A program made the translations under genes and the position numbers. From an uncultured Pelagibacteraceae bacterium (lineage in GTDB: Bacteria > Pseudomonadota > Alphaproteobacteria > Pelagibacterales > Pelagibacteraceae): a stretch of DNA of 64,000 nt. The notes below the pieces were generated by a model that was given only the letters and a program-made list of their open reading frames with translations, searched no databases and had not been told where the DNA came from. Positions 49,250-57,983 of the stretch are shown one piece after another (the first letter of the stretch is position 1; each line of letters begins with the position of its first letter). The stretch lies in NCBI GenBank assembly GCA_902539035.1, contig CACBHL010000002.1, positions 33,770 through 97,769 of the forward strand, in the 5' to 3' direction.

Positions 49250-50164
49250 TTAATTTAGACAATGAACACTAAAAAGTTTTTTGTCATCAACCCAAGTTTT
49301 ATTTAGTTTCCATCCAGCTTTATTAGCTAAGTTTTTAAAGGATTTAATTGTATATTTATGAGAATTTTCAGTGTGAATTTCCTCATTTTTTTTAATTAAA
49401 TAATTTGAACCATTAATTTTAATATTATTTTTTTTTTTAGATTTTAGTCTCATCTCAATTCTCTTTTTTTGTTTATTATAAATTGCTAAATGTTTATAGA
49501 AATTCAGATTTATATCTGCACCTAATTCAATATTGATTCTTCGCAAAATATTTTTATTGAATTTTGCAGTCACCCCTTTTTTGTCATCATAGGCAGTAAT
49601 TAGAGTTGGGATATCTTTTACTAAATCAGCTCCAATGATAATTTTTTTTGCTTTAAATTTTGATTTTAATGTTTTTAAAAATTTAATAGCTTCCTTCTCT
49701 TCAAAATTACCAATTGTTGATCCAGGAAAAAATATAATTATATTTTCAGATGAGTTGATTTTAAAAGGTAGTTTATTATTTTTTGAAAAGTCATATCCTT
49801 TAGGAGTAATAGCTATTTTTGGAAATTTTTTTTTAAAACTTTTAGATACCTTATTTATGTAATCTTCGGAAATATCCAAAGGTATATATTTTTTTGGCTT
49901 ATCTAAGTTTTTGAGAAAAATAGCTATTTTTTTGAAGTCTCCAGCACCTGGTTCAATTAAAACTGCCCCTTTACCTATTTTATTAGCTATTTCAATTTTA
50001 TTATCTTTTAAAATTTTTCTTTCGGTTCTTGTTGGGTAATACGTTTTTAACTTGGTAATTTGTTCAAAAAGTTTTGATCCACGAAAGTCATAAAACCATT
50101 TAGAACTTAACTTCTTGTTTTTTTTACTTAAACCCAGACTTACTTCTTGTAAAAATAATTTCAT
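49250..50164 (-). CDS. egtD: L-histidine N(alpha)-methyltransferase EgtD
   Basis: EgtD converts histidine to hercynine (N-alpha-trimethylhistidine) with S-adenosylmethionine in ergothioneine synthesis. The 304-residue protein has the family opening LSKKNKKLSSKWFYDFRGSKLFEQI and YYPTRTE. It also carries LIEPGAGDFKK (SAM motif), FFPGSTIGNFEEKEA, and the C-terminal segment HTENSHKYTIKSF. The usual YD(E/K)RGS reads YDFRGS, a small deviation. It is very lysine- and AT-rich compared with its upstream partner. It overlaps the methyltransferase gene by 4 bases. Confidence 0.9.
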   Translation of the reverse strand: MKLFLQEVSLGLSKKNKKLSSKWFYDFRGSKLFEQITKLKTYYPTRTERKILKDNKIEIANKIGKGAVLIEPGAGDFKKIAIFLKNLDKPKKYIPLDISEDYINKVSKSFKKKFPKIAITPKGYDFSKNNKLPFKINSSENIIIFFPGSTIGNFEEKEAIKFLKTLKSKFKAKKIIIGADLVKDIPTLITAYDDKKGVTAKFNKNILRRINIELGADINLNFYKHLAIYNKQKKRIEMRLKSKKKNNIKINGSNYLIKKNEEIHTENSHKYTIKSFKNLANKAGWKLNKTWVDDKKLFSVHCLN

Positions 50165-51081
50165 TTTATACTTTGCGTAACTAAAAGACGACTAATTGGC
50201 ATTGAAAATCGCCCTAGTCTCTCATTATCTGTGCTCACTTTGGATATTGCGAGCACGTTAGTTAAATCGTTAATCATTAATTTTCTTTTCTCTGGTTTTA
50301 AGATAAATGCAGCATAAAAAAATCCTGCAGCAATTTCAGCTACTTTAGTAACTGGTCCTTCCATAGATACAACATTTGTTTCGATAGTTACATTTGCTTC
50401 TGGAAAAGCTTTATGTGCAAGGTTACGTAGACTTTCAGATCCTCTTATCCTTGGGTCACCTAAGTCAATCTCTCCATAACTAGGTATTTCCTCTTGTACA
50501 TAACTATAAATTAAATCGTGTACCTCTGCATAACCAGATGCTGAATTCATTGGTCCATCAACTAATGCTGCAAACTGACCCCTAGAAGTTAAAACGCGTT
50601 TGACTTCATCTAAAACAGGAGCTATCGGTTCCATTAATGTTAAAGCCCAATGACATAACACAATGTCTATAGAGTTGTCATTAATTGCTGTCAAATTTTG
50701 TGCTTTTGACTCAATAAGATTGACTCCACTATTTTTAAGACGAGTCTTAGCTAATACTAATTCTTCAGGACACATGTCTATACCTTTTAAATTTAAATTT
50801 TTATTACGATCAAATAAAATTTTTAATAAAGGACCTGACCCACAGGCAAGATCTAACACATTTAATCTTAGGTTATCAGGCACAACTTCTCCTAACCATT
50901 CATAACTATTACGTCCAGTTTTATCACGACACGAACTTGCACATGCTTCTGTAAATCCAGTATTTTCTTGATGGATTTTTTTTAAATGGTCAACTAAAGC
51001 ATTACCATTAGGATGAAGATTACGAGCAAGACTTTTAGTCCAGATCGAATTCAATCCATTTTGATTATTTATGTTTTTCAT
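50161..51081 (-). CDS. Class I SAM-dependent methyltransferase
   Basis: This 306-residue methyltransferase has motif I as VLDLACGSGPLLKIL (about 74-88), followed by KGIDMCPEELVLAK, the acidic post-I site, and DIVLCHWALTLMEPI. The C-terminal half is family-variable. It lies between a PhyH-type dioxygenase (4-base overlap upstream) and egtD (4-base overlap downstream), so all three are coupled. The methyl acceptor is unknown; the setting suggests a hercynine- or ergothioneine-related compound. Base composition is visibly less AT-rich than egtD, which hints at separate ancestry. Confidence 0.85.
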   Translation of the reverse strand: MKNINNQNGLNSIWTKSLARNLHPNGNALVDHLKKIHQENTGFTEACASSCRDKTGRNSYEWLGEVVPDNLRLNVLDLACGSGPLLKILFDRNKNLNLKGIDMCPEELVLAKTRLKNSGVNLIESKAQNLTAINDNSIDIVLCHWALTLMEPIAPVLDEVKRVLTSRGQFAALVDGPMNSASGYAEVHDLIYSYVQEEIPSYGEIDLGDPRIRGSESLRNLAHKAFPEANVTIETNVVSMEGPVTKVAEIAAGFFYAAFILKPEKRKLMINDLTNVLAISKVSTDNERLGRFSMPISRLLVTQSIK

Positions 51082-52076
51082 GAGTTATCTTTTACTGGCC
51101 AACAAATCGGATTTAGTGGACTAGCTGCTAAGTCTCCTGGTTTGACATTAGGTACAAATTTCTGCCAGTCACCAGAAACCATTGTAGGTGAATTAATTAT
51201 TCTCGCTCCATCACGATAATAAGTATTGGCAAGAGCCACTCGACTACGATTAGTACGGTTGCGTGAAGCTGTATGAAAATTTAAATTATGATGAAAGCTA
51301 ACTTCGCCCAGTTCAAATGGAGTTTCATTCACACTTACATTATTTTTTGAAAAAACATCTGTAACCCCACGGTCATATCCAGTACCAGTTTTTTTAAACG
51401 TAACTGCATTGACTAATTTGTGGACATCGAGTGGATAGGCGAAAGAGAGCGGTCCCATCTCAAGAGGAATTGGCTGTGCAGGTGCCCAAGCAGTAACTAC
51501 ATCATTGGTATCTAGAGGAAAATGATGATCGTCAAAGTGCCATGGGGTACGACCACAACCAGCTTGTTTAGCTAATACATTGTCATGATAAAGTCTAACA
51601 GCTGGTACTCCAAGAAGATCTGCTGAAATTTGCCCTAGACGAGGTGATAATACATAAGCACGAAGAAGTGCGTTGTCAGGCCAAATCATTTCAAGACTAA
51701 GGAAACGGGCATGTGCTCCTTTATCTGGATCAACTTTAAATTCTTCTTTTAATAAACTAATTAACTCAGATCTAAGTTTTAGTACGGCTCCAGGTGAAAA
51801 AACCTTTTTAAGTTTAATAAATCCATTCTTTTTAAAAAATTCAATTTGATCATTAGTTAAATGGTAGGGCTTAGCTAATTCTGAGATAATTTCATCATCA
51901 CTGGGTATTGTAATATCTGGTAAAGGATCGGCATTAATAATTTCATTTTCTTTATCATCATTATCTGCGAGACTAACATACCAGTCCCACCAGGCCTGAT
52001 TATCCTTATCCCATGGTTTACTAATATCCGTAGCATCAGTTAGTTTAGAATTTAAATTGGTATTAGATTTAGACAT
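51078..52076 (-). CDS. Phytanoyl-CoA dioxygenase family protein
   Basis: This 332-residue Fe(II)/2-oxoglutarate oxygenase has a core spanning about 75-290. The HxD motif is His180 and Asp182 in WHFDDHHFPL, and the distal His is His268 in LNFHTASRNRTNRSRVAL, which also supplies the arginine for 2-oxoglutarate. The N-terminal 60 residues are acidic and may be an extension. It overlaps the downstream methyltransferase by 4 bases and follows egtB by a 112-base spacer. The substrate is not known; hydroxylation or desaturation of an imidazole-containing product is a reasonable guess. Its composition is similar to the methyltransferase and richer in G+C than egtD. Confidence 0.87.
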   Translation of the reverse strand: MSKSNTNLNSKLTDATDISKPWDKDNQAWWDWYVSLADNDDKENEIINADPLPDITIPSDDEIISELAKPYHLTNDQIEFFKKNGFIKLKKVFSPGAVLKLRSELISLLKEEFKVDPDKGAHARFLSLEMIWPDNALLRAYVLSPRLGQISADLLGVPAVRLYHDNVLAKQAGCGRTPWHFDDHHFPLDTNDVVTAWAPAQPIPLEMGPLSFAYPLDVHKLVNAVTFKKTGTGYDRGVTDVFSKNNVSVNETPFELGEVSFHHNLNFHTASRNRTNRSRVALANTYYRDGARIINSPTMVSGDWQKFVPNVKPGDLAASPLNPICWPVKDNS

Positions 52077-52188
52077 TTAGGTTGTTCTTACAGTTTTATT
52101 TTTTTTTAGTAACAGCGCGTTTTGACATGTAATGATTGATTTACCTAAAAAAGTTGAATTTTTTTGTTCTAGTCATACAAAAATTCTC

Positions 52189-53412
52189 TTATTTAGCAAG
52201 TCTTAGTCCAGACATTTGCCATCTTTGATGAGGATAAAAGAAATTACGATATGATTTTCTAATTTGGTCTTTAGGGGTAAGGCAAGAGCCTCCTTTTAAT
52301 ACCATTTGGTTGACCATGAACTTACCATTGTATTCACTGATGTCATCATTGTGATATTTAAATCCTGGATAAGGAGAAAAGTTAGAGGAAGTCCACTCCC
52401 ATACGTGTCCCCAATGTTGATTTAAATCTGCACCATTTTTTTTTGAATATGGCTGATATATTTTATTTTCTAAAAAATTTCCATGAATATGATCATTAGA
52501 AGCAACTTCCCATTCAAATTCTGTTGGAAGTCGTTTATTGTTCCATCTTGCAAAAGCGTCAGCTTCAAAATAGCTAATATTACTTACAGGTGCATTAAGA
52601 TCAATTTCTTTTTTTCCATTTAAAGTGAAGTGAAACCATTTACCTTCTTCTTTTATCCAGTAAAGAGGGAACTGCCAATTTTCCTGCTGACATGTTGAAA
52701 ATCCATCGGACAACCAATAATCACTCTTATTATAACCATTATTATCAATAAACTCAATCCATTCACCATTTGTAACTAACTTGTTTGATATTTCAAAGGG
52801 TAAGATTAAAACTTCATGTTTAGGTCGCTCACAATCGAAAGAGAAATTTTTGTCATCTGTACCTACACTTTTAATAGTTTTTTCAAAACCAACCCACTCT
52901 TGTTTAATATTTTCATTTTCAATATCTTTTTTATTTCGGTCGTACTTAGGATCAGTTGGGTTGAAACTTAAACCATGTTGTAGATCTGTTAACATTAGTT
53001 CTTGATGTTGCATTTCATGGTGACAACCTACCTCAATCATATCTAAATTGGAGTTACTTGACTGACATAACTCTGTAATTCTGTGGTTTATAGTTTGCCT
53101 ATATTCTAGAACCTCCTCAATTCCTGGGCGTGAAATTATGTTTCTAAGTGATCTTTTGTATCTTGGACCTGCTTTGACGTAATAGGAATTAAACAAATAA
53201 TTATAATCTTTATTGAAATATTTATAATTAGATTTTATTTTACTTAAAACGAATTTTTCAAAAAACCAAGTTGTGTGTGCTAGATGCCATTTAATGGGTG
53301 AAGCATCTTCCATCGATTGTATATTCATGTCCTCAGGACTTAGATTTTCAGTAATTTTAATCGATTGATTTCGTGTTCTCTCAAACAGGTTCTGAATATC
53401 TTTATTATTCAT
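52189..53412 (-). CDS. egtB: Ergothioneine synthase EgtB (sulfoxide synthase)
   Basis: EgtB joins hercynine with a thiol donor (cysteine or gamma-glutamyl-cysteine) through an iron-dependent oxidative C-S bond. The 407-residue protein has an N-terminal DinB-like domain (about 1-150) with the iron ligands in WHLAHTTWFFE (His43, His46) and HHEMQHQEL (His132, His136), then a formylglycine-generating-enzyme-like C-terminal domain ending KSYRNFFYPHQRWQMSGLRLAK. Key blocks are RLPTEFEWEVASN and VWEWTSSNFSPYPGF. It begins the minus-strand cluster egtB-phyH-methyltransferase-egtD. No EgtE-type C-S lyase gene is next to it. Confidence 0.93.
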   Translation of the reverse strand: MNNKDIQNLFERTRNQSIKITENLSPEDMNIQSMEDASPIKWHLAHTTWFFEKFVLSKIKSNYKYFNKDYNYLFNSYYVKAGPRYKRSLRNIISRPGIEEVLEYRQTINHRITELCQSSNSNLDMIEVGCHHEMQHQELMLTDLQHGLSFNPTDPKYDRNKKDIENENIKQEWVGFEKTIKSVGTDDKNFSFDCERPKHEVLILPFEISNKLVTNGEWIEFIDNNGYNKSDYWLSDGFSTCQQENWQFPLYWIKEEGKWFHFTLNGKKEIDLNAPVSNISYFEADAFARWNNKRLPTEFEWEVASNDHIHGNFLENKIYQPYSKKNGADLNQHWGHVWEWTSSNFSPYPGFKYHNDDISEYNGKFMVNQMVLKGGSCLTPKDQIRKSYRNFFYPHQRWQMSGLRLAK

Positions 53413-53488
53413 AAGATTACTCTATCAAAATAACAATAAAGCCAACATACTTCACTTTACAAAACGACGCTGATTATTAAACTTATTT

Positions 53489-54808
53489 TTATTGTTGATC
53501 AGAAGCCTCGATGTCTTTTGCAACGGTTTCTGAACCTATTTTTGTTGGCTCATCAATTGGCTCTGTAGTAGGGTTTAATTCAATACCTGCGGGCGTAATT
53601 GACTGAGGCATTGCAATGAATTGAGAGTCTGGATTTTCAACTGCTGCTCTCACTCTAGATCTATAAACACCATAAACTCCAATTAAAATATGAAAAAACA
53701 TAAGAAAAATAAAAAATCCATTTAAACCAGCCATATCCATGAAAATCGAGCATAAAAATGGACCACCCATTGCTCCTAACCCAAAAATAAATTGTAGACT
53801 AGCACCAGCAGCAACGAATTTTTCTTTAGGAATAAAATCATTAGTATGTGCAAGGATTAATGAAAACATTGGCAAACTACAAAAAGAAAATAAAATTAAA
53901 AAAACATAAAACCAAAATTTAGTTGTTGCCAATCCTTCGGGTAAATACATTTGTGCAGATGAAAGAATTGCGCATAATGCAAAAAAAGCAGAAGCAAAAC
54001 TTGTAACAATAATTACTTTTCTTCTATCATAAATGTCGGATAATTTTCCTATTGGCCATTGTGAAATTGCACCAGAAATAGCTAATAAAAATGTAACTAA
54101 TGAAATATGAAAAATAGAAAAATTCATTCCTGCAGCGTACACAGCCAATAATGTGAATAACGCAGATTGTATTGTACCGTAAAGAAATGAGCTAACCATT
54201 CCAAAAGGAGATGAAATATAAACTTCTTGAATAGACATAGTTTCTATTTTTTTAAATGTTGGAGGTTTTCTTTTAGTGAGTAAAATTGGAATCAGTGCGC
54301 CTGATGTTATTATCGATACTAATATAAAAGGTTCGAAATTTTTTGGATTACTAAAGTTTAAAAAAAACATCCCTATTCCCATTGAACCATATAAAATCAC
54401 CATGTAGATTGATAAAACGCTTCCTCTGTTTTTATTACTTGCTCTATCATTTAACCAACTCTCTGCGACTGTATAAATAGAGACCATGCTGATACCTGTA
54501 AGAACTCTTAATAAAAACCAAACTAATGGACTAACGAACACAGCATGAACTAGAATTACTAAGGATGCAATTGATGCAAAAGCTGCAAAGATTCTGATAT
54601 GACCAACTCTTGAAATTAATTTAGGAATAGTAACTGCGCCTATAAAATATCCAACAAAATAACCAGACATCATAAATCCAGTCGCAGTTAAACTAAACTC
54701 TTCTTTAACAGCTCGAACTCCTAGAAGTGACCCTTGAAAACCGTACGCAAGCATAATTGCTCCCATACCTAAAAATAAAGCCCACGAATTTTTTAATACC
54801 TTGTTCAT
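53489..54808 (-). CDS. MFS transporter
   Basis: This 439-residue protein has twelve hydrophobic segments of the major facilitator superfamily, with YFVGYFIGAVTIPKLISRVGHIRIF (about 49-73), the DRRKVIIV loop in the middle, and a long hydrophilic C-terminal tail rich in Glu, Pro and Thr (about 400-439). It is on the same strand as egtB, 76 bases upstream, and could move a substrate or product of that cluster, but this is only positional. No substrate is assigned. Confidence 0.87.
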   Translation of the reverse strand: MNKVLKNSWALFLGMGAIMLAYGFQGSLLGVRAVKEEFSLTATGFMMSGYFVGYFIGAVTIPKLISRVGHIRIFAAFASIASLVILVHAVFVSPLVWFLLRVLTGISMVSIYTVAESWLNDRASNKNRGSVLSIYMVILYGSMGIGMFFLNFSNPKNFEPFILVSIITSGALIPILLTKRKPPTFKKIETMSIQEVYISSPFGMVSSFLYGTIQSALFTLLAVYAAGMNFSIFHISLVTFLLAISGAISQWPIGKLSDIYDRRKVIIVTSFASAFFALCAILSSAQMYLPEGLATTKFWFYVFLILFSFCSLPMFSLILAHTNDFIPKEKFVAAGASLQFIFGLGAMGGPFLCSIFMDMAGLNGFFIFLMFFHILIGVYGVYRSRVRAAVENPDSQFIAMPQSITPAGIELNPTTEPIDEPTKIGSETVAKDIEASDQQ

Positions 54809-54862
54809 ATGAACCGCTATCTATTTCTGATTTGTGGCCAAATCAAGTTAATTGTAACAGAG

Positions 54863-55723
54863 CTATGTTTTTTTTAGTTTAAGAAAAGAGTGAATAGCTA
54901 TCGTCAAAATGATGACAATACCCCCTTGAATTGTTTCAAGACTTGGCTGTTCTTTAATAATCAACCAAACCCAAATTGGCCCAACGATTGTCTCTAGCAA
55001 AAAGAATAAGTTTACTTCCTCTGCAGGTATAAATCTTGGTGCAATAGTTACTAAAACAAAAGGTATCGCAACACACATAACGCACATTAGAGGAACAATT
55101 AACAGGTCTCTTCCAACTAAGGCGTAAGTTTCAACAAAGAAAATAGCAAATGCTGCAACTAACAGCTTACCAACTACAGCAGCAGGAACAAGATTTTTTG
55201 TTTTAGCGGATCTAATCGTAACGGCTCCAACTGCCAATCCCAAGGCGCATATAAGTCCCAATAAATCCCCAAAAATATTCCCTAATTGTAAGGAGTCGTA
55301 AAATATATAGATCGCAGCCAAAAAAGTTACTGCGATTGCTATCCAAGTTTTACTATCTGGCATCTCTTTTAAAAATATTGCCCCTAAAATTGCTGAAAGC
55401 ATTGGCGCCATAGCAATCATAACCAATGTATTGGCTACATTTGTATTTTGAATAGAAACAACAAAAGCAATATTGGTTATAGAAAAAGTTATTATATAAA
55501 TTATCCCATGGTGCCCACTCGAGAAAAGCATTTTGAAGAAATTTGCTTTGTAGATAAATAACATCCCAACTAACACAGTAAAAAAAGGAATTATTCCTCG
55601 ATAAAAAACTAAACTCCAGGTATCAACACCGGCCAATCTTATAAATAAACTATCAGGCGTAATAAACATCACTGCACCAAAAGCTAGCAAAGAACCTTTT
55701 TGCTGCTCGTTTAAAGTTTTCAC
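54863..55723 (-). CDS. DMT superfamily (EamA) transporter
   Basis: This 286-residue protein has ten hydrophobic segments in two EamA halves, with DTWSLVFYRGIIPFFTVLV in the first and the characteristic LETIVGPIWVWLIIKEQPS at the end. It overlaps gshB by 4 bases at its start, so it is the last gene of a gshA-gshB-DMT run. A role in glutathione or amino acid traffic is possible but not shown. Confidence 0.87.
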   Translation of the reverse strand: MKTLNEQQKGSLLAFGAVMFITPDSLFIRLAGVDTWSLVFYRGIIPFFTVLVGMLFIYKANFFKMLFSSGHHGIIYIITFSITNIAFVVSIQNTNVANTLVMIAMAPMLSAILGAIFLKEMPDSKTWIAIAVTFLAAIYIFYDSLQLGNIFGDLLGLICALGLAVGAVTIRSAKTKNLVPAAVVGKLLVAAFAIFFVETYALVGRDLLIVPLMCVMCVAIPFVLVTIAPRFIPAEEVNLFFLLETIVGPIWVWLIIKEQPSLETIQGGIVIILTIAIHSFLKLKKT

Positions 55724-56646
55724 GCTTTAAGTTCTTTCCAAAAAACTTTAGCAAGATTTAAGCCTGATAAATCGAAAAAGGTTTTAAGTCCTGTTGGGGA
55801 GGTTACGTTAATATCTCCATTAAGTTTTTGATCAATAAAATCTATTCCTGCAAAAAAAATATTATCTTTTTTTAAATCCTTAGCAATCAACCTTGAGATT
55901 TTATTTTCATTTGCGCTAAGTTTAATATTAACAGGCTTTGCACCTTTGCTCATATTACTTAAAATCGATCCTTTCTTTGGAATTCTTGAGATTGCTCCAC
56001 AAACTTTACCATTGATTATAAAAACTCTTTTATCTCCTTTACTAATTTTAGGTAAAAATCTTTGCAACATAATGTGATCGTGTTTTTTGATGAAACTATT
56101 GATTAATTTTGAGTTAAATTTTTTTAATAAATGTATATCATTCCCACTGTGACTATGGATTGGTTTTAAAATAACCTTTTTGTTCTTTTTAAAAAATTTT
56201 TTTATTTCATTAATATTTTTAGTAAAAATAGTGCTTGGCATATATTTTTGATATTTTGCTGAATACAACTTTTCTGAAACATTTCTTATAGAGGTAGGGT
56301 TATTTAAAATTTTTACTTTATTTTTAATATTATCTAAAATGTAAGTCGTTGAAATATATTCAAGATTAAAAGGTGGATCTTGTCGTATAAGTATAAATTT
56401 AGATTTAGTGAGTTCTAAACTACATTTTTTTAATATTTTAAAAAATTTTTTTTGACCGTAGTTAAATTTAATAAAAAAACCTTTTGCAATTACTTTTGAA
56501 TTGATAATTGAGAGGTCTTTTGGCTCATAATAGAATATTTTATAATTCTTATTTTGAGCCTCGTTTGCCAAAAAAATACTTGTATCTGAAACTGGATTTA
56601 ATTTTGAAGGATGGTTACCTTGAATAACAACAATTTTATTTATCAT
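55720..56646 (-). CDS. gshB: Glutathione synthetase
   Basis: GshB adds glycine to gamma-glutamylcysteine. The 308-residue ATP-grasp enzyme has the family blocks ILIRQDPPFNLEYISTTYIL, PSTIFTKN, VILKPIHSHSGNDI (ATP loop), KGDKRVFIINGKVCGAISRIP and GDINVTSPTGLKTF. All are recognisably E. coli-like, although the chain is very lysine- and isoleucine-rich. It overlaps gshA by 11 bases. Together with gloA and the egt genes it shows that this organism maintains several low-molecular-weight thiol systems. Confidence 0.92.
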   Translation of the reverse strand: MINKIVVIQGNHPSKLNPVSDTSIFLANEAQNKNYKIFYYEPKDLSIINSKVIAKGFFIKFNYGQKKFFKILKKCSLELTKSKFILIRQDPPFNLEYISTTYILDNIKNKVKILNNPTSIRNVSEKLYSAKYQKYMPSTIFTKNINEIKKFFKKNKKVILKPIHSHSGNDIHLLKKFNSKLINSFIKKHDHIMLQRFLPKISKGDKRVFIINGKVCGAISRIPKKGSILSNMSKGAKPVNIKLSANENKISRLIAKDLKKDNIFFAGIDFIDQKLNGDINVTSPTGLKTFFDLSGLNLAKVFWKELKA

Positions 56647-57931
56647 ATAATTTATCTAAATTTTCATTTTCTGAAAATTTACTAATCATATGATCTGCGT
56701 TTGTTGTCTTATTATCAATTACTTTTTGTAAGTGGGATAAAAAAATTGTTTCGTTCTTTCCTTTTCTGCTTAAAATATCTCTATTTTCCAAACCTTTTTT
56801 TGATAAATTTAACAGTGTGGATGACCAGTAAAGAAGATCTTTACCCATTAATTGAGTATTAAATCCTTTTTTTGGTGCTTCTAAATATGCATTAATAACC
56901 TTATCTGTTTCCCACTTAGAAATAACATCATAAACTTCTTCAAGATTGCCATAAAGCATTCCAATATTAAATGCAGGTCCAGCACACAAGCAATCCCAAC
57001 CACAAGTATCCATAGACCTAAGTTCGATATATTTTTTTAATCTATTCTCTGTAAAGATTGTACTTAAATGTGTTGTAAAATCACTCTCCGTAGGTAATCG
57101 GTTATTAATTTCTGAGATTTTACCTTCCATAAAATCTTTAAAAATATATTTTCTCCCAGAAATATATTTATCTTTGTCTTGAATAAATAAAACAGGAAAA
57201 TCCATTGCAAATTCTGCATATTTTTCAAAATTTAAATTTTCAAAAAACAATTTTGGAAGCCCTCCTCTAGAAGTATTTTGCCAAACTTTTGATCGGTACG
57301 ATAAATAATTACTATTTTTCTTTTCAACTATTGAGGAATTAGCAAATAAAGCAATAGAAATGGGTACAATTGAATTTATAACTTTAAATTTTTTAACAAA
57401 ATCTTCCTCTGAACTATAATCTATATTTAATTGTGTTCCACAGGTTCGATACATCATATCTAAACTTAATTCACCACCAATAGGCATATCTTGAGTCATT
57501 AATTTATATCTCTGCTTAGGATTATTTGGGATCTCTTCTAATTTCGAAATAGGATCAAAACCAGCACTGACAATTTCAATATTTAATTTTTTTGTAACTT
57601 GCTTTAGTTCAAATAAATAATCTTGAGACTCTGAACAAGCCTCATGTATATGGTTAAGTTTATCTCCCGATAATTCAATTTGATTACCGGGCTCAAGAGT
57701 AATACTTTTCCCACCTTTGTTAAGTGCAATAATATTTTCTTTTTCAAAAACTGGGTTCCATCCAAACTCCAATAATGCATTGAACATGTCTTTAATTTTA
57801 GAATAATCCACCCGTTTATTATTTTTCTTATTAAATAAGAACTTTTCATGCTCAATTCCTATTTTGAAATCTTTATTCTGTTTTACTCCAGATTTAAAAT
57901 ACTCAATTATTTTTTCTTTATTATTAATCAT
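56636..57931 (-). CDS. gshA: Glutamate-cysteine ligase (plant/alphaproteobacterial type)
   Basis: This enzyme makes gamma-glutamylcysteine, the first step of glutathione synthesis. The 431-residue protein is of the GCS2-related type found in plants and alphaproteobacteria. The characteristic blocks are FKIGIEHEKFLFNKK, SITLEPGNQIELSG, MMYRTCGTQLNIDY, NTSRGGLPKLFFE and YIELRSMDTCGWD. It is slightly shorter than the usual 450-460 residues. It precedes gshB with an 11-base overlap. An upstream spacer of 52 bases separates it from purF. Confidence 0.9.
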   Translation of the reverse strand: MINNKEKIIEYFKSGVKQNKDFKIGIEHEKFLFNKKNNKRVDYSKIKDMFNALLEFGWNPVFEKENIIALNKGGKSITLEPGNQIELSGDKLNHIHEACSESQDYLFELKQVTKKLNIEIVSAGFDPISKLEEIPNNPKQRYKLMTQDMPIGGELSLDMMYRTCGTQLNIDYSSEEDFVKKFKVINSIVPISIALFANSSIVEKKNSNYLSYRSKVWQNTSRGGLPKLFFENLNFEKYAEFAMDFPVLFIQDKDKYISGRKYIFKDFMEGKISEINNRLPTESDFTTHLSTIFTENRLKKYIELRSMDTCGWDCLCAGPAFNIGMLYGNLEEVYDVISKWETDKVINAYLEAPKKGFNTQLMGKDLLYWSSTLLNLSKKGLENRDILSRKGKNETIFLSHLQKVIDNKTTNADHMISKFSENENLDKLYDK

Positions 57932-57983
57932 GCTTATTTAGATAGTATCTTTTATTTTTTTTTAAAGAACTCTTTTTATCTTT

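Noticed and set aside
53449-53465. A fourth weak match to the IclR-type 17-mer, upstream of egtB (ACTTCACTTTACAAAAC)
   Set aside because: Three positions differ from the consensus built on the other sites, the inverted repeat is poor and egtB is unrelated to the catabolic region. In such AT-rich spacers this level of match is expected by chance.
54829-54844. GATTTG-TGGC-CAAATC hairpin between the DMT gene and the MFS gene as a terminator
   Set aside because: A 6-base AT-rich stem with a 4-base loop and no following T-run on the minus strand is too weak to call.
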